This document shows positions 57,424-64,000 of a DNA stretch of 64,000 nt, piece after piece (positions within the stretch are counted from its first letter, which is position 1; each line of letters begins with the position of its first letter). The notes under the pieces are model-generated. The model was given only the letters and a program-made list of their open reading frames with translations. It had not been told where the DNA came from and did not search any database. Origin of the DNA: Amycolatopsis methanolica 239 (GTDB lineage Bacteria; Actinomycetota; Actinomycetes; Mycobacteriales; Pseudonocardiaceae). The position numbers were made by a program, and so were the translations under genes. The stretch covers positions 4,216,001 to 4,280,000 of the forward strand of contig NZ_CP009110.1 of assembly GCF_000739085.1 (NCBI RefSeq), given 5' to 3'.

Positions 57424-59024
57424 GGCTCCCCCGCCGCGGCGCACCGGCTCGGCGGCGGCGAGCCACCGGCCGTCCGGGAGGCGCTCCACGCCCGTCGCGG
57501 CGCCGATCTCGGCCGGGCTGGACGAGAAGAGCTGGCCCCGCGACCGCAGGTCGGACGCCTCCGGCAGCGCGAGGAACGCCGGGTCGACCTGGGCGGGCCC
57601 GGAGTTGCGCTGCGAGCCCGCGGCGCGGCGATCGCCTCCTCCAGCGTCAGCCCGCGGTCCAGCCGCCCGAGCAGCACCTGCAGCACCTGCAGCACCGTGG
57701 TGATGATCGACGCGCCACCCGGCGAACCAGTGGCGAGCAGCGGCCTGCCGTGCTCCAGGATGATCGTCGGCGCCATCGACGACCGCGGGCGCTTGCCGGG
57801 GCCGGGCAGGTTCGGGTCGGGCACGCCCGGCGTCACGGGGGTGAATGAGAAGTCGGTCAGCTCGTTGTTGAGCAGGAAACCGCGGCCGGGCACCCTCGTA
57901 CGGGGTCGGCGCCGCGGTCCCGGCGGCACACGGCCGCAGGTGGCGCGGGTCGCCTGCGGCAACGGTGCCCACAGCCGCGCGGGACGGGTCGATCAGGCAC
58001 GCCCTGCTGTCCGCGAACCGCCGGCTGAGCAGCTCCCGCGCGGGCACGTCCACGAACGCCGGGTCGCCGATCCACCGGTTGCGGTCGGCGAACGCGAGAC
58101 GGCTCGCCTCCGGGAAGTGGTGCAGGTAGTCGGCCTCGCCGAACCGGGCGACGTCGAAGTTCTCCAGGATGTTGAGCGCCTCGCCCACGGTCAGCCCGCC
58201 GGAGGAGGACGGCGCGGGCATGCCGTAGACGTCGAGGCCGCGGTAGCGCGTGCGGGTGGGTTCGCGCTCGACCGTGCGGTAGGCGGCGATGTCGTCGGTG
58301 ATCAGCTTCCCCGGCCGGACGTTGAGCCCGGCCGGATCGACCGGCGGCTGCTGCACGGTGGCGGCGATCTCCTCGGCGATCGGGCCGCGGTAGAGCGCGC
58401 GGGCGCCCTGGCGGGCCAGCGTTTCGTAGGTGGTGGCCAGGTCCGGGTTGGTGAACGTGGTGCCGACGACGGGTGGCGCGCCACCGGGCAGGTACAGCTC
58501 GCGGGTGCTCGGGAACGCCGAGAACGGTTGCGCGTTGTTGGCGATCTGCGTGTGGAACGTCTGGTCCACGGTGAAGCCGTCGCGGGGCAGGCGGGCAGCG
58601 GGGTGCAACACCTGGTTCAGCGACCGGGGCCCCGCTTGCGCAGCGCGTCCTGCCACGTGGCCGGCGTGCCCGGCACGCCGGCGGACATGCCGCTGGTGAC
58701 CGCCTCGGCGAACGGGATCGGCTGCCCGTTCTCGACGGAGAGGTTCTCGTCGGCGGAGGGGGGCGCGGTCTCCCGGCCATCGAGGGTGTGGACCTGGCGG
58801 GTGCGGGCGTCGTAGTAGACGAAGAACCCGCCGCCGCCGATGCCCGCGGAGAACGGATCGGTGACGCCGAGGGCCGCGGCGGTGGCGTCGGCGTCGATGC
58901 TGGCGACGGCGCCGCCGAACCCGATGGCGACCGGCTGTTTCGGTGGAGCCTCTTCGGCGTACGCGACGCCGGGGGCGAGCAGGACCGCACTGAGGAGAAC
59001 CGCGAAAGCACGCAGAGTCCGCAT
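57397..59024 (-). pseudogene. ggt: Gamma-glutamyltransferase, with two frameshifts and loss of the catalytic threonine
   Basis: The N-terminal part has a signal peptide (MRTLRAFAVLLSAVLLAPGV) and GIGGGGFFVYYDARTRQVHT with LDGRETAP. At about 58628 the frame changes in a C/G run, then VLHPAARLPRDGFTVD and SSSGGLTVGEALNILENF follow. At about 57893 the protein jumps from AAPTPYEG to VPGRGFLLNNELTDF with a frame change, omitting about 30 residues that include the nucleophilic Thr of the TTH motif and the autocleavage site. A further frame change lies near 57618 before RNSGPAQVDPAFLALP. Gamma-glutamyl transfer activity must be lost, since the Thr is required for processing and catalysis. Confidence 0.85.
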
Positions 59025-59084
59025 TTCCCGCGGTCTGCCCGGTTCCGCGCCCACGCTCAACCGGGGCGGGGCAGGATGATCATC

Positions 59085-59612
59085 ATGACCAGGATCAGCG
59101 CCGGCGAAGCGATCGGCTCCCTCATCGCGATCGTGTTCGGCCTCGTGTTCGTGCTCGTCAACAGCGGCGGGCTCACCGCGCCGTGGCCGCTGGTGCTCCG
59201 GATCGCCGCCGCGGTGGTGGCGGTGGCGCTGTTCGTGGTGCTGGCGCGGCGCGGGAAGCCGGAGGGCGGCGCGGGCACGGCGTTCTTCGACCGGCACCGG
59301 TTCCAGCTGATCGTCGCGGCCGAGGTGGTGGCGCTGTTCGCCGGGTTGTTCGTGATCAACGGCGTGCTCGGGCACGGCGAAGTGGGTGTCGCGTGGATCG
59401 CCGTGGTGGTCGGGGTGCACTTCGTCGCGATGGGGATGGCGTTCCGGCTCGCCCGGTTCGTGACGCTCGGCGTGGCCATGACCGTGCTCGGGGTGGCCGG
59501 GTTCGTGCTCGCCGCCGTGGGCGCGAGCGCAGAGGTGATCGGGCTGGTGTCGGGTGTGCTGTCCGGCTTCGCGTTGTTCGCCGCGGCCGGTCACGCGCTC
59601 GCGCCTAGATGA
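59085..59612 (+). CDS. Integral membrane protein, unknown function
   Basis: A 175-residue protein with about six hydrophobic helices (IGSLIAIVFGLVFVLVNSGG; LVLRIAAAVVAVALFVVLAR; LIVAAEVVALFAGLFVING; VAWIAVVVGVHFVAMGMAF; LGVAMTVLGVAGFVLAAVGA; VSGVLSGFALFAAAGHALAP). No family is recognised. Two ATGs are in frame at 59076 and 59085; AGG spacing favours the second. It converges with priA and overlaps its end by 8 bases. Divergent from the broken ggt. Confidence 0.8.
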   Translation: MTRISAGEAIGSLIAIVFGLVFVLVNSGGLTAPWPLVLRIAAAVVAVALFVVLARRGKPEGGAGTAFFDRHRFQLIVAAEVVALFAGLFVINGVLGHGEVGVAWIAVVVGVHFVAMGMAFRLARFVTLGVAMTVLGVAGFVLAAVGASAEVIGLVSGVLSGFALFAAAGHALAPR

Positions 59613-61671
59613 GGGCCAGCGGGTCCAGCTGGATCCGCACCGCCGCGGTTTCCTTGCGGGCGGCCCGCGCCGCCTGCGCCGCGGCCAGGCAGGACGCCAG
59701 CGCCCGCCCGTCCCCGCGGGGGACGCGGATCAGCGCCCGCTCCCGCTCGGAGCGGCCCTCCTCGTCCGGCTCGGTCAGCGGCACCGGCCCCAGGACCTCC
59801 GCGGACGGCGGCAGCTCGGTCTCGGCCAGCAGCGCGGCCACCGCCTCCGGCGTGCCCTCCGCGCTCGCCATCCGCACCGCGGGCGGGAAGCCCAGTTCGC
59901 GGCGTTCGGCCAGTTCCCGCTCGGCGTGCCAGGCCGGGTCCCAGCGGACCAGTGCCTGCACCGGCGCGAGCGGGGCCTCCGCGCCGACGACGACCCGGCC
60001 GCCCGCCGACGAGGGCCGCACCAGCGCCGCCGCCGCCATCCACCGCCGCAGCGTCTCCTCCGCCGCGCGCAGGTCCTGCCGTCCCAGCAGCGCCCAGCCG
60101 TCCAGCAGCAGCGCCGCGCCGTAGCCGCCCTCGGCCACCGGCTCGGCCCCGGGCGTGGACACCACCAGCGCCGGCCGCCCGGGCACGGAAGCCAGCACTT
60201 CCCGCGCGCCCGACGTGCGCACCGGCACGCCGGGGAAGGCCCGGCCCAGCTCCTCCGCGGTGCGCTTCGCGCCGACCACCACTGCCCGCAGCCGCGCCGA
60301 GCCGCAGGCCGGGCACCGGAAGTGCGCCTCGGGCGTGCCGCACCACCGGCAGCTCGGCGGGTGCGCCACGTCGGCCCCGGCCCCGCCCGGCAACCCGAGC
60401 GGGCCGGCGCAGCGGCGGCAGTGCGCGGGCGTCCGGCACTGCCCGCACGCCAGCGCGGGCACGTAGCCGCGCCGGGGCACCTGCACCAGCACGGGCGCGC
60501 CGGCCGACAACGACTGCCGCGCCGCCTCGAACGCCACCGAGGGCAGCCGGGCCACCCGCGCCGCCTCGTCGCGCGCCACGTCGAAGTCCTCGCCGACCGG
60601 CGTCACGCGCGGCGCGGCTTTCCGCAGCTCCTCGCGCGAGCCGATCACCGGGTGCGCCCACCGTGTCTCGACCAGCAGCTGGGCTTCCGCGGTCCGGGCG
60701 AACCCGCCCGCGACGAACGACGCGCCCTGCGCGTGCGCCCGCAGCGCGAGCACGTCCCGCACCTGCGGATACGGCATGTGCGGGTCGACGTGCAGGTCGT
60801 CGCCGTCGTCCCACACCACGAACAGCCCGGGGTCGGCGACCGGCGCGAACATCGCCGCGCGGGTCCCGACCACGATCGGCACCGACCCGCGCGACACGGC
60901 GAGCCACCGCCGGTACCGCTCGGCCGGCCCGGTGTCCGCCGACAACGCGACCACCGCGTCTTCACCGGCGATCCGCACGCACGCCTCGTGCACGCGCGTC
61001 AGGTCACGGTGGTCCGGCACGACCAGCAGCGCGCCCCGCCCGCTCGCGGCGGCGAGGGCCGCGAGTTCGGCCAGCCGCGCGGGCCAGTCCTCCCCCGGCA
61101 GCGCCTGCCACACGGCGTGCGCCTGGCGGGCGGCGCGCAGCGCGTCGGTGAACGACCCGCCGAACTGGTACCGCTGCCACGCCTGCGCCGAGGGCGCCTC
61201 GGTCACCTCGGCGCGCTCACGGGCGGGTTCGGACTCGGCCTTGGCGTGGCGGGGCGGGATGGCCAGCCGGAGGACGTCCATGAGCGTGCCGCCGTAGTGG
61301 TCGGCGACGCGGCGGGCCAACCCGTAGAGGGTCGGCGACAGCACCGGCTCAGGCGAGGTGACCCGCTCCAGGAACGCCAGCCGCCCCTTGTGCTCGGTGG
61401 TGGACGCGCGCTCGACGAGGAACCCGTCGACCAGCTGCCCGGCGAAGCGCACCCGCACGCGGCAGCCGGGCACCGCGTCGGCGTCGAGCTTGTCCGGCAC
61501 CTGATAGTCGAAGGTGCGGTCCAGGTGCGCGAGCGGCACGTCGACCACGATGCGCGCGACGGGATCCTTCTCCGCCGGCTTCTGCTGCCCCTTCCGGGAC
61601 GCGGGACGCTTCGCCGCCGCCCGCTTGGGCGCGGCGGCGGGGAGGTCCCAGAGCGCGTCGGAAGAGGTCAC
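59605..61671 (-). CDS. priA: PriA-like primosomal protein without ATPase motifs
   Basis: A 688-residue actinobacterial PriA. The N-terminal DNA-binding domain (ARIVVDVPLAHLDRTFDYQV, VRVRFAGQLVDGFL), the zinc-cluster region (CGQCRTPAHCRRC, CRWCGTPEAHFRCPACG) and C-terminal domain are present. Where helicase PriA has Walker A (GVTGSGKT) there is LPGEDWPARLAELAALAAAS, and the DEEH box is replaced by VVWDDGDDLHVD. It therefore should not hydrolyse ATP, a known feature of this lineage. It follows metK in the conserved order. Confidence 0.9.
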   Translation of the reverse strand: MTSSDALWDLPAAAPKRAAAKRPASRKGQQKPAEKDPVARIVVDVPLAHLDRTFDYQVPDKLDADAVPGCRVRVRFAGQLVDGFLVERASTTEHKGRLAFLERVTSPEPVLSPTLYGLARRVADHYGGTLMDVLRLAIPPRHAKAESEPARERAEVTEAPSAQAWQRYQFGGSFTDALRAARQAHAVWQALPGEDWPARLAELAALAAASGRGALLVVPDHRDLTRVHEACVRIAGEDAVVALSADTGPAERYRRWLAVSRGSVPIVVGTRAAMFAPVADPGLFVVWDDGDDLHVDPHMPYPQVRDVLALRAHAQGASFVAGGFARTAEAQLLVETRWAHPVIGSREELRKAAPRVTPVGEDFDVARDEAARVARLPSVAFEAARQSLSAGAPVLVQVPRRGYVPALACGQCRTPAHCRRCAGPLGLPGGAGADVAHPPSCRWCGTPEAHFRCPACGSARLRAVVVGAKRTAEELGRAFPGVPVRTSGAREVLASVPGRPALVVSTPGAEPVAEGGYGAALLLDGWALLGRQDLRAAEETLRRWMAAAALVRPSSAGGRVVVGAEAPLAPVQALVRWDPAWHAERELAERRELGFPPAVRMASAEGTPEAVAALLAETELPPSAEVLGPVPLTEPDEEGRSERERALIRVPRGDGRALASCLAAAQAARAARKETAAVRIQLDPLALI

Positions 61672-61701
61672 GCTTGTTCTCTACCAGACACGCCCAGGAG
61701 C

Positions 61702-62913
61702 TCAGGCCCCGGCGAGGGAGCGGAGCGCGTCGGCGCGGTCGGCGTTCTCCCAGGGCAGCTTGACGTCGGTGCGGCCGAAGTGGCCGTACGCGGCGGTGGC
61801 GGCGTAGATGGGGTGCAGCAGGTCCAGGTCGCGGATGATCGCCGCCGGGCGCAGGTCGAACACCTCGGTGATCGCGGCCTGAATCTTGGCCGGGTCGACC
61901 GTCTCGGTGCCGAAGGTCTCCACGAACAGGCCGACCGGCGAGGCCTTGCCGATCGCGTAGGCGACCTGCACCTCGACCCGCCCGGCGAGGCCGGCGGACA
62001 CGACGTTCTTGGCGACCCAGCGCATCGCGTAGGCCGCGGAGCGGTCCACCTTCGACGGGTCCTTGCCGGAGAACGCGCCGCCGCCGTGGCGGGCCATGCC
62101 GCCGTAGGTGTCGACGATGATCTTGCGGCCGGTCAGCCCGGCGTCGCCCATCGGGCCGCCGATGACGAACCGGCCGGTGGGGTTGACCAGCAGCTTCACG
62201 TCGCTGTGGTCGAGCTCGATCTCGTTCAGCTCGGGCATCACGACCTGCTCGCGCACGTCGACGCCGAGCATGGTGTCCAGGTCGATCCCGTCGGCGTGCT
62301 GGGTGGACACCACGACGGTGTCCAGCCGCACCGGCTGGTCGCCCGCGTACTCGATGGTGACCTGGGTCTTGCCGTCCGGGCGCAGGTAGGGCAGCACGCC
62401 GTCCTTGCGCACCCGGGCCAGGCGGCGGGACAGCCGGTGGGCCAGCGCGATGGGCAGCGGCATCAGCTCGGGCGTATCGGAGCACGCGTAGCCGAACATC
62501 AGGCCCTGGTCGCCCGCGCCCTGCCGGTCGATCTCGTCGATAGCGTTCTCGACGCGCGACTCGTAGGCGGTGTCCACGCCCTGCGCGATGTCCGGGGACT
62601 GCGCGCCGATGGCCACGTTCACGCCGCACGAGTTGCCGTCGAAGCCCTTGGCCGAGGAGTCGTAGCCGATGTCGAGGATGCGCTCGCGCACGATGGTCGG
62701 GATGTCGGCGTAGGCCTCGGTGGTCACCTCGCCCGCGACGTGCACCTGGCCGGTGGTGATCAGCGTCTCGACGGCGACGCGGGAGCGCGGGTCCTTGGCC
62801 AGGAGGGCGTCCAGGATCGAGTCGCTGATGGCGTCACAGATCTTGTCCGGGTGCCCCTCGGTCACCGACTCCGAAGTGAACAACCTGCGGTTAGACGCGG
62901 TCACCACGCTCAC
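61702..62913 (-). CDS. metK: S-adenosylmethionine synthase
   Basis: A 403-residue enzyme. Visible are [52 protein letters not shown] and the phosphate-loop-like [19 protein letters not shown]. It makes the methyl donor used by RsmB and others. GTG start. No SAM riboswitch is evident in the 48 bases before it. Confidence 0.97.
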   Translation of the reverse strand: MSVVTASNRRLFTSESVTEGHPDKICDAISDSILDALLAKDPRSRVAVETLITTGQVHVAGEVTTEAYADIPTIVRERILDIGYDSSAKGFDGNSCGVNVAIGAQSPDIAQGVDTAYESRVENAIDEIDRQGAGDQGLMFGYACSDTPELMPLPIALAHRLSRRLARVRKDGVLPYLRPDGKTQVTIEYAGDQPVRLDTVVVSTQHADGIDLDTMLGVDVREQVVMPELNEIELDHSDVKLLVNPTGRFVIGGPMGDAGLTGRKIIVDTYGGMARHGGGAFSGKDPSKVDRSAAYAMRWVAKNVVSAGLAGRVEVQVAYAIGKASPVGLFVETFGTETVDPAKIQAAITEVFDLRPAAIIRDLDLLHPIYAATAAYGHFGRTDVKLPWENADRADALRSLAGA

Positions 62914-62961
62914 ATCCCATCAACTCTTCTGTCCCTCCGGCGTCCAGACTAGGCGCGCCGG

Positions 62962-64000
62962 TCAGTGCCTGATGAATTCCCCGACGGCGTCCCACACTGC
63001 GGCAGCCAGTTGCGCTTTGGAGCCCAGCGGGATTGGCCGCTCGGTGCCGTCGGCAGCCAGCAGCCAGCCCGCGTTCTCCTCGACCTCGAACGCCCTGCCA
63101 TCCCCGACAGCGTTCAGAACCAGCAGGTCACAGCCCTTGCGTCGCAGCTTGGCACGGCCGTGGTCGAGTACGCTACCGCGCTCGTCGCCCGTTTCCGCGG
63201 CGAAACCGACAATGACCTGTCCCGGCAATCGATTCGTTACCAGTTCCGCGAGAATGTCCGGATTGCGGGAAAGCGTGATGACCGGATCCGGCTGGTCGTC
63301 CGTTTTCTTGATTTTGTGGCCGGATAAGTTCGCGGGACGAAAATCAGCGACGGCGGCGGCCATCACGACGACGTCCGCCTCCTTGGCCGCCTCGTGCACG
63401 ACCTCGCGCATCTGCTCGGCCGTCGACACGCGCCGCAGCACGGCGCCCGCCGGCTCGGGCAGCTCGACGGTGTGGCCCGCCACCAGCGTCACCTCGGCGC
63501 CCCGCTGCGCGGCGACGCGGGCCAGCGCGTAGCCCTGCTTACCCGACGAGCGGTTGCCCAGGTAGCGGACCGGGTCCAGCGGCTCGCGGGTGCCGCCCGC
63601 GGAAACGACGACGCGCAGGCCCTCCAGGTCGCGCGGCAGCGCCGAGGGCTGGGCCAGCAGCAGCCGGGCCAGGTCGACGATCTCGGCCGGGTCGGCCAGC
63701 CGCCCCTTGCCGGTGTCGGCGCCGGTGAGGCGTCCCGCGGCGGGTTCGGTCACCACGGCGCCCCGGGACCGCAGCAGCGCCACGTTGTCCCGGGTGGCCG
63801 GGTGCTCCCACATCTCGGTGTGCATCGCCGGGAAGAAGGCGACCGGGCAGCGCGCGGTGAGCAGCGTGCCGGTGAGCAGGTCGTCGGCGCGGCCGTGGGC
63901 CGCCCTGGCCATCAGGTCCGCGGTCGCCGGGACGACCAGCACCAGGTCCGCTTCCTTGCCGATGCGGACGTGCTGCACCTGGTCCACCTCGGTGAACACG
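62962..64000 (-). CDS. coaBC: CoaBC, phosphopantothenoylcysteine decarboxylase/synthetase (runs off the right edge)
   Basis: The C-terminal ~345 residues of the bifunctional coenzyme A enzyme. The end of the CoaC half has VVPATADLMARAAHGRADDL, PVAFFPAMHTEMWEHPATRD; the CoaB half has VVSAGGTREPLDPVRYLGNR, AAAVADFRPAN and the NxxK-type KIKKTDD. The stop is at 62962; the start lies beyond position 64000. Directly upstream of metK, as in M. tuberculosis Rv1391-Rv1392. Confidence 0.95.
   Translation of the reverse strand, partial: VFTEVDQVQHVRIGKEADLVLVVPATADLMARAAHGRADDLLTGTLLTARCPVAFFPAMHTEMWEHPATRDNVALLRSRGAVVTEPAAGRLTGADTGKGRLADPAEIVDLARLLLAQPSALPRDLEGLRVVVSAGGTREPLDPVRYLGNRSSGKQGYALARVAAQRGAEVTLVAGHTVELPEPAGAVLRRVSTAEQMREVVHEAAKEADVVVMAAAVADFRPANLSGHKIKKTDDQPDPVITLSRNPDILAELVTNRLPGQVIVGFAAETGDERGSVLDHGRAKLRRKGCDLLVLNAVGDGRAFEVEENAGWLLAADGTERPIPLGSKAQLAAAVWDAVGEFIRH

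Noticed and set aside
59554-62952. A 1132-codon open frame on the + strand opposite priA and metK
   Set aside because: Typical of GC-rich DNA: Arg/Gly/Val/His-rich with no family motif, and it lies antisense to two genes with clear motifs.
62914-62961. SAM riboswitch upstream of metK
   Set aside because: Only 48 bases separate metK and coaBC, with no matching stems.

Overview
The window is high-GC actinobacterial DNA. GTG starts are frequent, ATGA/GTGA stop-start overlaps are everywhere, and actinobacterial markers are present (RbpA, WhiA, OpcA, GpgS, the HpnCDE squalene route, a PriA without ATPase motifs). Gene content and order fit a Pseudonocardiaceae-type organism (Amycolatopsis or a relative). 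That assignment is an inference from content, not from a marker-gene tree.

Layout. 1-1.95 kb: 3' part of a squalene/hopanoid operon (hpnC, hpnD, hpnE running off the left edge). 2-12.6 kb: mixed genes, including a PucR regulator, a PAP2-wax ester synthase fusion, a RibD_C-type reductase with a divergent HxlR regulator, two membrane proteins, an SDR, an FKBP lipoprotein and a HelD-type RNA polymerase remodeller. 12.6-22.2 kb: ctaB divergent from a tightly coupled pentose phosphate operon, tkt-tal-pgi-zwf-opcA-pgl, ending at a strong terminator followed by a serine hydrolase remnant. 22.6-24.6 kb: an orphan NarL-type histidine kinase, then rbpA. 24.3-27.7 kb: gap-pgk-tpiA-secG. 27.8-44.8 kb: an accessory stretch. 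44.8-57.2 kb: a conserved block read leftwards, fmt-rsmB-flavoprotein-rpe-ribE-ribBA-ribH-PH protein, uvrC-rapZ-yvcK-whiA, with xthA opposite. 57.4-59 kb: a broken ggt. 59-64 kb: priA, metK and coaBC (off the right edge).

The conserved genes follow the order of the Mycobacterium tuberculosis Rv1391-Rv1451 region, so the 27.8-44.8 kb stretch stands out as inserted or variable. It holds a DNA-glycosylase-like protein, a LysE exporter, an ArsR regulator with its own palindrome, a frameshifted SnoaL-like gene, and the most interesting locus: a MarR regulator followed closely by a three-gene SMC-type complex (MukF-like, MukE-like and a 1479-residue MukB/JetC-like ATPase) with no Wadjet nuclease JetD. 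It also holds gpgS, a 2OG-Fe(II) oxygenase, a response regulator-kinase-lipoprotein operon in which all three genes are frameshifted, and a penicillin-binding-type serine hydrolase.

Non-coding structure is rich at convergent gene ends. A degenerate ~21-bp repeat family sits at three such junctions (6.6, 31.1, 39.6 kb). The 44.3-44.8 kb junction carries four hairpins, including a ~150-bp nested palindrome. The SnoaL-like gene, the three two-component genes and ggt carry frameshifts; several are explained by one base missing from a G or C run, so decay and sequencing error must be told apart. No rRNA, tRNA, CRISPR array, transposase gene or integrase was seen.
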